From contig NC_008358.1 in assembly GCF_000013025.1 (NCBI RefSeq), forward strand, positions 3,534,001 to 3,598,000: 64,000 nucleotides of DNA, in the 5' to 3' direction. A model generated the notes under the pieces. That model was not told the origin of the DNA and searched no databases. It saw only the letters and a program-made list of their open reading frames with translations. Within the stretch, counting starts at the first letter, position 1. Each line of letters begins with the position of its first letter. Of the stretch, positions 34,235-43,147 are shown piece by piece. Origin of the DNA: Hyphomonas neptunium ATCC 15444. Its GTDB lineage: Bacteria; Pseudomonadota; Alphaproteobacteria; Caulobacterales; Hyphomonadaceae. Both the position numbers and the translations under genes were made by a program.

Positions 34235-35170
34235 ATGCTGCGCTATCTGATTTTGCCGCTGCTTCTGGGGGCCTGCGCCGCCACCCCGGCCCCAGAATTG
34301 GCCCCGGCCTCAGCGCCCCCAATGCCAGCGGCCACCCCCTGCCCGCCTGCTGCCGAGCTGGCGCAGCGGGGGGATGAGCGCGCCCGCGGCGAGGCAATCC
34401 TTGATATGGCCCAGTCCGAGCGGGAGACCCTGGCGATCGCCCTGCTGCCCTGCCTTGGAGACCCTGACCCCGCCCTGCGTGATGGGGTGACCTATACCGC
34501 CCTCTCCCAGATGATGCGCAGCCAGCTGATCGGAAGCGAAACACTCGCGGCAATGAAGGCAGAGCTTCTCGGTATGCTGGCGGCAGAGGACGATCCCGCC
34601 GGCTTTGCCCGCCCCTTCGCCGCCCTCGTGCTGGCTGAAGTCGCCCGCACCGACCGCGTGGCGCCGTGGATGACCCCGCAGGAGCGCGCCGGTCTGATCG
34701 CGGCGGCAGACGCCTATCTTGCGAGCCTCACCGATTATCGCGGGTTTGATGAAGCTGAAGGCTGGCGCCATGGCGTGGCCCACGCGGCCGACTTTCTGAT
34801 GCAGCTGTCCCTCAATCCCGAGATCACAAGGCCCCAGGCCGAAGCGATCCTGGCCACCGTAGCGCGCAAGGTGGGCACGCCGGAACATGCCTATGTTTTC
34901 GGGGAAAGTGAGCGGCTGGCCGCGCCGGTGATGTATCTGGCCCGGCGGGAGATCTTCAGCGAAGCGGATTGGGAAGCCTGGTTCAGCGGCCTCTGGCCTG
35001 CCGATGATCCCCTGCGTGAAAACGCTTACACATCCGAAGCAGCCCTGACAAAGCTGCACAATCTGCGCGCCTTTTCGCAAGCCATCTATGTCAGCGCCAA
35101 GGCCAGCAATGAAGCGACCTATGAACCGGTGGCGCGCGGCGCCTTCGCTCTTCTCAATTCCCTTCCCTGA
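34235..35170 (+). CDS. DUF2785 domain lipoprotein
   Basis: A 311-residue predicted lipoprotein, MLRYLILPLLLGAC followed by a Pro/Ala-rich linker. The helical body contains GDPDPALRDGVTYTALSQMM, DYRGFDEAEGWRHGVAHAADFLMQL and TSEAALTKLHNLRAFSQAIYVS, which match the DUF2785 family. Function is unknown. The ATG at 34235 follows GGGAGG. A longer upstream extension of the frame runs antisense through the synthetase gene and is not coding. Confidence 0.82.
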   Translation: MLRYLILPLLLGACAATPAPELAPASAPPMPAATPCPPAAELAQRGDERARGEAILDMAQSERETLAIALLPCLGDPDPALRDGVTYTALSQMMRSQLIGSETLAAMKAELLGMLAAEDDPAGFARPFAALVLAEVARTDRVAPWMTPQERAGLIAAADAYLASLTDYRGFDEAEGWRHGVAHAADFLMQLSLNPEITRPQAEAILATVARKVGTPEHAYVFGESERLAAPVMYLARREIFSEADWEAWFSGLWPADDPLRENAYTSEAALTKLHNLRAFSQAIYVSAKASNEATYEPVARGAFALLNSLP

Positions 35171-35215
35171 GCCAAACCTTGCAGCAAAAGCCCTTTTGCG
35201 GCACTTGATGGCGCC

Positions 35216-36502
35216 ATGACCGTCCAGACCTCTCCGCCTAGCGCTGCGCTTGCAGAAACGATGCTCGACATGGGGCGCCGCGCCCGCGCCGCGTCGCGCG
35301 AACTTGGCCTCTTGACCGCGCAGGACCGCACGCGTGGCCTCAAAGCCATCGCCGCCGCCATCCGCGCCGCCGCCCCGGACGTCCTGCGCGCCAATGCCGA
35401 AGATATGGCAGCAGCCCGCGCCAAGGGTCTCGCTCCGGCCATGCTGGACCGGCTCGCGCTCGACGAAAAACGCCTCGAAGGCGTGGCGGCCGGCGTTGAA
35501 ACGGTTGCCGCCCTGCCCGATCCGCTGGGCCGGGAACTGGCGCGCTGGACCCCGCCCAACGGGCTCGACATTGCGCGCATCGCGGTGCCGCTGGGTGTCA
35601 TCGGCATCATCTATGAAAGCCGCCCGAATGTGACCGTGGACGCGGGCGTGCTCTGCCTGCGCTCGGGCAACGCGGCCATCCTGCGTGGCGGCTCGGAAAG
35701 CGCGAAGTCGTCCGCTGCGCTCGCGAACGCCATGCGCGGCGCGCTGAAATCTGAAGAACTGCCCGTTGATGCGATCCAGCTGGTTGCCACGACAAACCGT
35801 GAAGCGGTTGGCCATATGCTGGGCGGCCTTGAAGGCGCGCTCGATGTCATCGTGCCGCGCGGCGGGCGCAGCCTCGTTGAGCGCGTGCAGGCCGAAGCCC
35901 GCGTGCCAGTGATCGGCCATCTTGAAGGCCTCTGCCATACCTATGTCCACGCCGCCGCCGACCCGAAGAAGGCCGTCGACATCGTGCTGAACGCCAAGAT
36001 GCGCCGCACGGGCGTGTGCGGATCGACCGAGACGCTGCTTATTGATGTGGCCGTTGCCGCAACCCTGTTGCCGCAGATCGCCAAAGCGCTGACCGATGCA
36101 GGCTGCGAGCTGCGCGGGGATGGCCGCACGCGCGCCATTCTGGGCGACATCACGCCGGCAACCGAGGCAGACTGGGCGACCGAATATCTCGACGCCATTC
36201 TCTCCATCGCCGTCGTCGATGGCCTGCCCGGCGCGCTGGCTCATCTGGCGCGCTGGTCGTCGGGCCATACCGACGCAATCATCACCGAAGATACGGCCGC
36301 AGCCGAAACCTTCATCGCGAATGTCGACAGCGCCATCGTGCTGCACAATGCCTCCACCCAGTTTGCCGATGGCGGGGAGTTTGGCTTTGGCGCCGAGATC
36401 GGTATCGCGACGGGACGCATCCATGCGCGGGGGCCCGTGGGCGCCGAGCAGCTGACCACCTATAAATATGCCGTGCGCGGAACAGGCCAGGTCCGCCCTT
36501 GA
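35216..36502 (+). CDS. proA: Glutamate-5-semialdehyde dehydrogenase (gamma-glutamyl phosphate reductase)
   Basis: Second enzyme of proline synthesis: NADPH-dependent reduction of gamma-glutamyl phosphate. It is a 428-residue ALDH-fold protein with the catalytic cysteine C268 in RRTGVCGSTETLL, the family stretch IYESRPNVTVDAG and the C-terminal IHARGPVGAEQLTTYKY. All parts are intact. It overlaps nadD by 4 bp, the usual proA-nadD order of alphaproteobacteria; proB is not in the window. Confidence 0.95.
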   Translation: MTVQTSPPSAALAETMLDMGRRARAASRELGLLTAQDRTRGLKAIAAAIRAAAPDVLRANAEDMAAARAKGLAPAMLDRLALDEKRLEGVAAGVETVAALPDPLGRELARWTPPNGLDIARIAVPLGVIGIIYESRPNVTVDAGVLCLRSGNAAILRGGSESAKSSAALANAMRGALKSEELPVDAIQLVATTNREAVGHMLGGLEGALDVIVPRGGRSLVERVQAEARVPVIGHLEGLCHTYVHAAADPKKAVDIVLNAKMRRTGVCGSTETLLIDVAVAATLLPQIAKALTDAGCELRGDGRTRAILGDITPATEADWATEYLDAILSIAVVDGLPGALAHLARWSSGHTDAIITEDTAAAETFIANVDSAIVLHNASTQFADGGEFGFGAEIGIATGRIHARGPVGAEQLTTYKYAVRGTGQVRP

Positions 36503-37086
36503 AGCGCCCTCGCCTGCCCGGCCCCGCCAAGGGTCTTGCCATCGGGCTCTTTGGCGGCAGTTTCAATCCCGCCCATGCCGGCCATCTGCTGGTCGCGCAG
36601 ACGGCGCTGAAACGGCTTAAGCTCGACGAAGTCTGGTGGATTGTGGCGCGCGGCAACCCGTTGAAGTCCGACCACGGAGATTATGCGGTGCGCCTTGCAT
36701 CCGCACGCGCGATGGCGCAAGGCGCCGGCATGGACGTGACCGATATCGAAGACCAGCTCGGCCTTACCTATTCCATCGATACCGTGCGCGCCCTGATCAA
36801 GGCGGCGCCCGATGCGCGCTTTGTCTGGTTGATGGGCGCTGACAATCTTGCGGGCTTTGATCGCTGGAAAAACTGGGAAGAGATTGCCCGCACACTGCCC
36901 ATCGCCGTGATTTCCCGGCCAGGCGCGCCGATTACAAAGCCCAGCTTCTTCTCACGCCGGTTTGCCAGACATCGCCTGCCCGAGCCGCAGGCCGCGGCTC
37001 TGGCTTACACGCAGGCCCCGGCCTGGGTTTATATCCGTACACGGGAAAACCCCACCTCCTCAACGGCGCTACGGGCAACCCCATGA
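36499..37086 (+). CDS. nadD: Nicotinate-nucleotide adenylyltransferase
   Basis: Adenylates nicotinate mononucleotide in NAD synthesis. GLFGGSFNPAHAGHL carries the (H/T)xGH nucleotidyltransferase motif, and SSTALR at the C-terminus is the second signature (ISSTxIR-like). It is 195 residues long and starts with TTG, which overlaps the proA stop as TTGA. Its own stop overlaps the next ATG by 4 bp. The rsfS-rlmH genes that commonly follow nadD are missing here. Confidence 0.93.
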   Translation: MKRPRLPGPAKGLAIGLFGGSFNPAHAGHLLVAQTALKRLKLDEVWWIVARGNPLKSDHGDYAVRLASARAMAQGAGMDVTDIEDQLGLTYSIDTVRALIKAAPDARFVWLMGADNLAGFDRWKNWEEIARTLPIAVISRPGAPITKPSFFSRRFARHRLPEPQAAALAYTQAPAWVYIRTRENPTSSTALRATP

Positions 37087-37823
37087 GCCTTTCACCTGAA
37101 GATCTCGACCGCCACCGCCGCCACATCCTGCTGAAGGAAATCGGCGGGCCGGGCGTTGCAAAACTGCGGGCGGCGTCGGTTTCCATCATCGGCGCCGGCG
37201 CCCTGGGCGGCCCCGCCGCGCTTTACCTTGCCGCAGCCGGCGTGGGCGAATTGGAGCTCTGGGATGACGACCGGGTCGAACGCTCAAACCTGCAGCGGCA
37301 GATACAGTTTACAGAAGCCGACACCGGCGCGGAAAAAGGTGCCCGTCTTGCGGCGCGGATCACGGCGCTTGATCCTTCGATCAAGGTCGCCATCAGGCAC
37401 GCGCGATTTGACGAAAGCGCCGCGCCTTCCGGAAACATCCTGATTGACGCGACCGATAATTTCGAAACCCGCTTCGCGCTCAACGCCTTCGCACACGCAC
37501 ACGCGCGCTATCTCGTCTCCGGCGCGGCGAGCGGTTGGAGTGGACAGGTCAGCGTGTTTGCTTCCGGCCTCGTGCCCGAAGCGCCTTGCTATCGCTGCTG
37601 GATTTCAGAGATGCCACCTGCGGCCGAAGCGTGTGATGAAGTGGGCGTCGTCGGCGCGCTGACCGGCATGACCGGCTCGGCGATGGCGCTGGAAGCGGTG
37701 AAACTGATCACCGGCGCGGGCGATCCGCTGATCGGGCGCATCCTCCTCATCGACGGGTTGAGAAACGAGATGCGCACCGTGCGTTTGCGCCGGGATTCTC
37801 AGTGTCCTGTCTGTTCCATCTGA
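37083..37823 (+). CDS. moeB: ThiF/MoeB-family adenylyltransferase
   Basis: E1-like enzyme of 246 residues that adenylates the C-terminal glycine of a ubiquitin-like sulfur carrier (MoaD or ThiS). The nucleotide loop is IIGAGALGGPAALYLAAAGVG, followed by DDDRVERSNLQRQIQF and DATDNFETRF. Two CxxC pairs (CYRC and CPVC) form the structural zinc site. No rhodanese domain is fused. MoeB and ThiF cannot be separated with certainty, since neither moaD nor thiS is adjacent. Coupled to nadD. Confidence 0.85.
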   Translation: MSLSPEDLDRHRRHILLKEIGGPGVAKLRAASVSIIGAGALGGPAALYLAAAGVGELELWDDDRVERSNLQRQIQFTEADTGAEKGARLAARITALDPSIKVAIRHARFDESAAPSGNILIDATDNFETRFALNAFAHAHARYLVSGAASGWSGQVSVFASGLVPEAPCYRCWISEMPPAAEACDEVGVVGALTGMTGSAMALEAVKLITGAGDPLIGRILLIDGLRNEMRTVRLRRDSQCPVCSI

Positions 37824-37898
37824 ACAGAAGGTTTGACATGCGCGCCAGCGCGCGCGTTATTCGCGAAGCAGTTTTGTTGATCGGATTCTTCGCCTCAG

Positions 37899-38900
37899 AT
37901 GTTGTCCCGCTTTCTCGCTGTTATCCTCACGCTCGGCGTCATCCTGTTCGCAGGCTGGTGGTCTTTGAAGCGGGATGACATACCCTACGACCAGCTGGAA
38001 ACCATCTATGCCAATTCCGACAGCCGGTATCTGGCGCTCGATGATGAAAAGCGGATCCATTTCCGGGATGTCGGCCCGCGCGACGCGCCTGCCATCATTC
38101 TCGTGCACGGCTTTTCCGCCTCGCTGCACACATGGGAACCCTGGGTGACAGATCTTAAACGCGACTATCGCGTCATCAGCCTCGACCTGCCCGGCCATGG
38201 CCTCTCCCGCTGCCTCGACAATGACGCCATCGGCATGGATCAGTTCGTGGATGTCATCTACCGCGTGGCCAGCGCGCTGAAGGTCGACCGCTTCACGCTC
38301 GCCGGAAACTCCATGGGCGGCGGCGCGGCCTGGAATTATGCCCTCGCCCATCCTGAGCGCCTGGACGGCCTCGTGCTGGTCGATGCCGCCGGCTGGCCCC
38401 GCACGGAAGGCGAGAGCGATGACCGGCCCTTCGTGTTCCGCCTTCTGGAAATCGGCATCGCGCGCAAGCTGGTCAAGGATCTCGACATGTCCTCGCTGAT
38501 CCGCCCCGGCCTGGAAGACAGTTTCTCTGACCCCTCCTTTGTGACCGACGAGATGGTGGACCGCTATGGCTCGCTGGCGCGCGCGCCCTGCCATCGTGAA
38601 GCACTGCTGGCCCTCTCTGCCGGGCGCGGCACCCGCGCCGAAGCGACACCCGAGCTTCTTTCCGCGATCACAACGCCCACACTGGTGATGCATGGCGAGC
38701 AGGACAACGTCATCCCCTTCTCCCATGGCGAGCAGTTTGCCGCCGCCATCCCCGGCGCAGAGCTCAAACTCTATCCGAATGTCGGCCACCTCCCGCAGGA
38801 AGAAATCGCCGCCCAGTCGCTGGAAGATCTGCGGGCTTTTCTGACAGCCCGCGTCCACGGCGCAGCCCCCGCCAGCGAGAGCGAGCTACCGACCAACTGA
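37899..38900 (+). CDS. Alpha/beta hydrolase with N-terminal membrane anchor
   Basis: A 333-residue protein with a hydrophobic N-terminus (FLAVILTLGVILFAGWW, about 5-21) acting as signal anchor. The hydrolase domain has oxyanion VHGFSAS, nucleophile GNSMGGG, aspartate after MHGEQD and histidine in NVGHLPQEE. The family is broad (esterases, haloalkane dehalogenase-like), so no substrate is claimed. It lies 75 bp downstream of moeB in the same direction. Confidence 0.85.
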   Translation: MLSRFLAVILTLGVILFAGWWSLKRDDIPYDQLETIYANSDSRYLALDDEKRIHFRDVGPRDAPAIILVHGFSASLHTWEPWVTDLKRDYRVISLDLPGHGLSRCLDNDAIGMDQFVDVIYRVASALKVDRFTLAGNSMGGGAAWNYALAHPERLDGLVLVDAAGWPRTEGESDDRPFVFRLLEIGIARKLVKDLDMSSLIRPGLEDSFSDPSFVTDEMVDRYGSLARAPCHREALLALSAGRGTRAEATPELLSAITTPTLVMHGEQDNVIPFSHGEQFAAAIPGAELKLYPNVGHLPQEEIAAQSLEDLRAFLTARVHGAAPASESELPTN

Positions 38901-38929
38901 GCTTTCAGTTTCAGCCCGTCTGCTGAAGA

Positions 38930-39916
38930 TCAGAGGATCGCGGGGATCACACGGTCTGGCGGCCGGTGGCCGTCAGCGAAGGTCTTGATATTGATGATGA
39001 CCTTCTCGCCCATCTCGGTGCGCCCTTCGATGGTGGCCGAGCCCATATGCGGCAGCAGCAGCACATTCGGCAGGCCGATCAGCTCCGGGTTCACAGCAGG
39101 TTCGCGCTCGAACACATCCAGGCCCGCCCCGGCAATTTTTCCGGCGCGGATGGCGCGCGCAAGGGCGGCCTCATCGATCACCTCACCGCGCGCGGTATTG
39201 ATGATGTAGGCTTCCGGTTTCATCAGGCCCAGACGCCGCGCATTGATCAGATGGAACGTCGCAGGCGTATGCGGGCAGTTGATGGAAACGATGTCCATCC
39301 GCGCCAGCATCTGATCGAGCGAATCCCAATAGGTCGCCTCCAGGCTTTCCTCGATGCGCGAGCTGACCGGCTTGCGGTTATGGTAATGTATCTGCATGCC
39401 GAAGGCGCGCGCGCGGCGGGCAACGGCCTGGCCGATCCGGCCCATGCCGATGATGCCGAGGCGTTTGCCCGACAGGCGCCGCCCCATCATCCAGGTCGGC
39501 GTCCAGCCATCAAACTTGCCCGCCTCCATGATCTGCACGCCTTCATGCATCCGGCGGGGCACCGCCAGGATCAGCGCCATCGCAACATCTGCCGTATCAT
39601 CGGTCAGCACGCCGGGCGTGTTGGTGACGGTGATGCCGCGCTGCACAGCGCTGGCCACATCGATATTGTCCACCCCTGCCCCGAACTGGGCGATCAGGCG
39701 CAGCTGGTCGCCTGCCCGCGCCATCAGGCGGCCATCAATCTTGTCGGTGACCGTGGGCACCAGCACATCGGCGGTCTGCATCGCCTGGGCCAGTTCTTCT
39801 ACAGAAAACGGCCGGTCACTCTCGTTCAGCCGGGCGTCGAACAACTCCTTCATCCGGAGCTCAACGGGCGCCGGAAGCTTACGGGTGACGACGACTTTCA
39901 ATTTGCTGGCCGGCAT
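38930..39916 (-). CDS. D-isomer 2-hydroxyacid dehydrogenase (glyoxylate/hydroxypyruvate reductase type)
   Basis: NAD(P)H-dependent reductase of 328 residues. The Rossmann motif is LGIIGMGRIGQAVARRARAFGM, followed by NTARGEVIDEAAL with the catalytic Arg upstream, Glu in LDVFEREP and His in LLLPHMGSAT. The sequence is nearest to GyaR/glycerate dehydrogenases. Either glyoxylate or hydroxypyruvate may be the physiological substrate. Single gene, convergent with the hydrolase. Confidence 0.9.
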   Translation of the reverse strand: MPASKLKVVVTRKLPAPVELRMKELFDARLNESDRPFSVEELAQAMQTADVLVPTVTDKIDGRLMARAGDQLRLIAQFGAGVDNIDVASAVQRGITVTNTPGVLTDDTADVAMALILAVPRRMHEGVQIMEAGKFDGWTPTWMMGRRLSGKRLGIIGMGRIGQAVARRARAFGMQIHYHNRKPVSSRIEESLEATYWDSLDQMLARMDIVSINCPHTPATFHLINARRLGLMKPEAYIINTARGEVIDEAALARAIRAGKIAGAGLDVFEREPAVNPELIGLPNVLLLPHMGSATIEGRTEMGEKVIINIKTFADGHRPPDRVIPAIL

Positions 39917-40053
39917 GGGACTCCCATCGGTGCTTTTATTATTTATCGGGGGCTTAGCAGAGCCAACCCGTCACGCCAATCTCCCACAGCTTTACTGTGG
40001 ATTCATGGTGTGGTGCCAGAATGCCCCTTCCCCTCCTGATGGAAGCTTTGCAC

Positions 40054-40632
40054 ATGAAACGGGCACCCCTCGTTCTGGCCATCCTCCTTACCCTCTCGAC
40101 GGGCGCAGGCGCCGAGCCAACTGTCAGGCCCGCCGCATTGCCTGTTGCCGAGCCCGCGGCCGCGCCGGGCCCCCAGCCGGTGATCAGCCGGTTTTCCAAA
40201 AAGCCCGTCCCGCGCTTTGAAACCCTGCGCTGGGCCGAAGTGAACGGGCGCACCGGCCCCAGCCTCTCCTCCCCTATCGCCTGGCAGTATAACCGCAAGG
40301 GACTGCCCGTGATGGTCGTCAAGGAAAGCGGGGAATGGTACCGCGTGCGCGATCCGGCCGGCGACGAGGTATGGATACATATGCGCATGCTGGCCGAGGG
40401 GACGACCGCCATGGTCACGCGCACCGCCGTGCTCGCCAGCAGCCCGGACCGGAGCGGAGAGGGTGTCGCTGAACTCGGCAAGGGCGTCCTGGTCGAAGTG
40501 ACGGCCTGTGAGGCCGCGCTCTGTGAGGTCGAAGCGGCCGGGTATCGCGGCTGGATGCCCCGCGCCAGCCTGTGGGGCGCCAGCACCGGCCCGGCCGGCA
40601 AACCAGCCCCTCAATCAGGCACAAATGGTTGA
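40054..40632 (+). CDS. Secreted SH3-domain protein
   Basis: A 192-residue periplasmic protein with a cleavable signal (MKRAPLVLAILLTLSTGAGA). Two bacterial SH3-like modules follow: ETLRWAEVNGRTGPSLSSPIAWQYNRKGLPVMVVKESGEWYRVRDPAGDEVWIH, then a second covering AVLASSPDRSGEGVAELGKGVLVEV...GYRGWMPRASLWG. Such proteins often bind cell wall peptides. The ATG at 40054 is chosen because it begins the signal peptide and has GGAAG upstream. It is followed by fabA. Confidence 0.82.
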   Translation: MKRAPLVLAILLTLSTGAGAEPTVRPAALPVAEPAAAPGPQPVISRFSKKPVPRFETLRWAEVNGRTGPSLSSPIAWQYNRKGLPVMVVKESGEWYRVRDPAGDEVWIHMRMLAEGTTAMVTRTAVLASSPDRSGEGVAELGKGVLVEVTACEAALCEVEAAGYRGWMPRASLWGASTGPAGKPAPQSGTNG

Positions 40633-40689
40633 CAAGGCGCGGGGCGTCGGCTCGAAGGCGTGATCCAAACTGAATGAGGACACCCCGAC

Positions 40690-41244
40690 ATGCAGGGTCC
40701 GCACGACTTTCACACGCCCAAATCCTCCTATTCCAAGGAAGACCTGCTCGAATCCGGCAAAGGGGGCTATTTCGGCCCCGGCAACGCCCAGCTGCCCGCC
40801 CCGCCGATGCTGATGATGGACCGCATCACAGAGATCAGCCTGGATGGCGGCGCCTTCGGCAAGGGCCATGTTGTCGGCGAGCTCGACATCACACCGGACC
40901 TCTGGTTTTTCCAGTGCCACTTCCCCGGCGATCCCGTCATGCCCGGCTGCCTTGGCCTCGACGCCATGTGGCAGATCGTTGGCTACTGGCTCGGCTGGTC
41001 GGGCAGCCCCGGCAAGGGCCGCGCGCTGGGCGTGGGCGAAGTGAAGTTCACCGGCGAGATCACGCCGGACAAGAAGCTCGTGCGCTATGAAATCGACATC
41101 AAGCGTGTGCGCCGCGGCAAGCTCAATCTGGGCATCGCCGATGGCCGGGTCTATGTCGATGGCGAACACGTCTACACCGCGATCGACATGAAAGTCGGCC
41201 TCAAGAACGTGCTCGGCGGCGCGGGCGATCTGCCCGCTTCTTGA
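40690..41244 (+). CDS. fabA: 3-hydroxydecanoyl-ACP dehydratase/isomerase FabA
   Basis: Bifunctional dehydratase and trans-2 to cis-3 isomerase that starts unsaturated fatty acid synthesis. It is a hot-dog fold protein of 184 residues with catalytic H77 ([11 protein letters not shown]) and D91 (LGLDAMWQ), both at a constant offset from E. coli FabA H70 and D84. It lies directly upstream of fabI. The fabB gene, needed to elongate the cis product and usually placed between the two, is absent here. Confidence 0.95.
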   Translation: MQGPHDFHTPKSSYSKEDLLESGKGGYFGPGNAQLPAPPMLMMDRITEISLDGGAFGKGHVVGELDITPDLWFFQCHFPGDPVMPGCLGLDAMWQIVGYWLGWSGSPGKGRALGVGEVKFTGEITPDKKLVRYEIDIKRVRRGKLNLGIADGRVYVDGEHVYTAIDMKVGLKNVLGGAGDLPAS

Positions 41245-41313
41245 CGAGGGCTTCCGGCGCGCCTAGCCCGGATGCCAGACAAACACACAGCCACCATCAG
41301 GGAGTGAGCAATC

Positions 41314-42132
41314 ATGGCCGACGACTGGAACATGCCCAAAGGCGACCTGATGAAGGGCAAGCGCGGCGTCGTCATGGGCGTTGCCAACCAGAACTCGATC
41401 GCCTGGGGCATCTCCACCCAGCTTGCTGCCCAGGGCGCCGAGATTGCCTTCACCTATCAGGGCGAAAGCCTGGAGCGGCGCGTGCGCCCCCTCGTCGAAT
41501 CAATCGGCATGGACACGATGATTCCGGCGGATGTGACCGATGACGCCTCGATGGACGCCGCCTTTGCCGCCATCAAGGAAAAATGGGGCAAGATCGATTT
41601 CCTTGTCCACTCCATCGCCTTTGCCGGGAAAGATGAACTGCAAGGCTCGATGGTTGCCAACACCACCCGCGAAGGCTTCCGCCGCGCGATGGACATCTCC
41701 GTATACAGCTTTATTGACTGCGCCCGCCGCGCCTCGGAAATCATGCCGGATGGTGGCTCGATCATCTGCATGACGTATCTCGGCGCCGAGCGCACCGTGC
41801 CGTCGTACAATGTCATGGGCGTTGCCAAGGCGGCGCTGGAAGCCTCCACCCGCTATGCCGCGCGCGACCTTGGCCCCCAGGGCATCCGCGTCAACGCCAT
41901 CTCCGCCGGCGCCATGCGCACGCTCTCGCTCGCGGGCATCCGCGGCGGCAAGAGCCTGATGGGCACGGGCCGCAGCTGGTCGCTTCTGAAGGAAGACACC
42001 AGCATGGAAGGCGTCGCGGGTTGCGCGCTCTACCTCCTCTCCCCCCTCGGCCGCTCCATCGCGGGCGAAGTGATCCACGTTGACGCCGGCTTCCACGTCG
42101 TCGGCGTGCCGGATGCGGGCGAGGAAGAGTAA
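41314..42132 (+). CDS. fabI: Enoyl-ACP reductase FabI
   Basis: NADH-dependent reductase for the last step of each fatty acid elongation cycle. It is a 272-residue atypical SDR with the FabI catalytic set Y155, Y165 and K172 (TYLGAERTVPSYNVMGVAKAALEA) and the SIAWGIS nucleotide-binding variant. GGAGTGAG lies upstream of the ATG. It is 69 bp after fabA and followed by a terminator. Confidence 0.95.
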   Translation: MADDWNMPKGDLMKGKRGVVMGVANQNSIAWGISTQLAAQGAEIAFTYQGESLERRVRPLVESIGMDTMIPADVTDDASMDAAFAAIKEKWGKIDFLVHSIAFAGKDELQGSMVANTTREGFRRAMDISVYSFIDCARRASEIMPDGGSIICMTYLGAERTVPSYNVMGVAKAALEASTRYAARDLGPQGIRVNAISAGAMRTLSLAGIRGGKSLMGTGRSWSLLKEDTSMEGVAGCALYLLSPLGRSIAGEVIHVDAGFHVVGVPDAGEEE

Positions 42133-42156
42133 GCTTTCTGGCCAATCTTGACTTCA

Positions 42157-42199
42157 GGGCGAGGTAATCCGAAAAGGATACCTCGCCCTTTGAGGTTTT
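42157..42199 (+). terminator. Terminator downstream of fabI
   Basis: GGGCGAGGTA (42157-42166) and TACCTCGCCC (42179-42188) form a perfect 10-bp stem, followed by TTTGAGG and a T5 tract. This ends the fabA-fabI transcript. Confidence 0.88.
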
Positions 42200-42232
42200 T
42201 ATGTTCCGTACCCTGTCTGAGTCCCGCTGAAG

Positions 42233-42356
42233 GGCCTGCCGTTCCCGCACTGAAACCAGTGCAAGGCAGGCCGGCGAAAGCGTAGAGCCCGGCGCCGCAA
42301 GGCGCTGGAGACGTTTTCATGCGCCCCTGATCTGATCAAGATCCTGTCTGGGGCGC
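42233..42356. other. Structured intergenic region upstream of yjhX
   Basis: After the fabI terminator come a nested hairpin, GGCCTGCC...GGCAGGCC (42233-42240 with 42265-42272) enclosing GCACTG-AAAC-CAGTGC (42247-42262), and a second stem GCGCCCC...GGGGCGC (42321-42327 with 42350-42356). No ORF explains this. It may be the leader of yjhX, a small RNA or a repeat element. Confidence 0.5.
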
Positions 42357-42376
42357 GGGACCAGAGACTTCAACAC

Positions 42377-42634
42377 ATGGACATTTCCCGCGCTGAACAG
42401 CGCATCCTCCACCTGCTCGCCCAGGGCGGGCGGATCGACCTTGTCCGCGATGAGGCGGGCAAGCTCACAGACGCGCACTGTTATTCCCGCGATGGCTGGC
42501 GGTATACGGGGCTTGATATGGCCCTCTTCCGCAAGCTGAAGCGGCGGCGGACCATCGCCTCAGAGCGTGGCCAGCCCTACCGCATCACGCGGCGCGGCCT
42601 GCAACTCGTCCGTTCACAGCCGGACAATTGCTAG
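42377..42634 (+). CDS. yjhX: YjhX family (UPF0386) small protein
   Basis: An 85-residue protein matching the UPF0386/YjhX family over its whole length: MDISRAEQRILHLLAQGGRI, CYSRDGWRYTGL, LFRKLKRRRTI and GQPYRITRRGLQLVRSQPDN. E. coli YjhX is described as the toxin of a YjhX/YjhQ pair. No YjhQ-like acetyltransferase lies next to it here, so a toxin role in this organism is open. The leader is highly structured. Confidence 0.85.
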   Translation: MDISRAEQRILHLLAQGGRIDLVRDEAGKLTDAHCYSRDGWRYTGLDMALFRKLKRRRTIASERGQPYRITRRGLQLVRSQPDNC

Positions 42635-42688
42635 CCTCATCCGTCCCCTTCAGCTATCTTCGGCAGGAGAAGCTGGAGGGGCCACCCC

Positions 42689-43138
42689 ATGATCGAGCGC
42701 GTAGCCACCTGCCGGTGCGGCCAACTCACCGCCACCTGCCGGGGAGAGCCCGTCCGTGTCTCGGTCTGCCATTGCCTCGCCTGCCAGAAACGCACGGGCA
42801 GCGCCTTTGGCGCGCAGGCCCGCTGGGCGGACGACAACGTTGCGCTGTCAGGCAATGCCAAAGAATGGGCCCGCACCGCCGACAGCGGCAACCGCATTAC
42901 CTATCGTTTCTGCCCGGAGTGCGGCTCGACCGTGACCTACACAATCGAAAACTGGCCGGGCGTCACCGCCCTTCCCTATGGCGCCTTTGCCGGAACGGAT
43001 ATGCCCGCCCCCGGATTTTCCGTCTACGACGACCGCCGCCACCCTTGGGTCGACATTCTCGGAGACGATGTGAAGCGCTCGACATCGGAAGGGGCGCGCA
43101 AGCAGCCAAGCCTCGACCTTCTCGGAAAAAAGGATTGA
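42689..43138 (+). CDS. GFA/CENP-V family zinc protein
   Basis: The second GFA-fold protein of the window (149 residues): ATCRCGQLTATCRGEP, SVCHCLACQKRTGSAFGAQ and FCPECGSTVTYTIENWPG. It is only distantly similar to the member at 29395, so it is not a recent duplicate. GGAGGGG precedes the ATG. Activity is unproven in most of the family. Confidence 0.85.
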   Translation: MIERVATCRCGQLTATCRGEPVRVSVCHCLACQKRTGSAFGAQARWADDNVALSGNAKEWARTADSGNRITYRFCPECGSTVTYTIENWPGVTALPYGAFAGTDMPAPGFSVYDDRRHPWVDILGDDVKRSTSEGARKQPSLDLLGKKD

Positions 43139-43147
43139 GATGAAAGG

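Noticed and set aside
34310..36424. 704-codon open frame antisense to proA and the DUF2785 gene
   Set aside because: It spans two well-supported genes on the other strand, and its composition is typical of a GC shadow.
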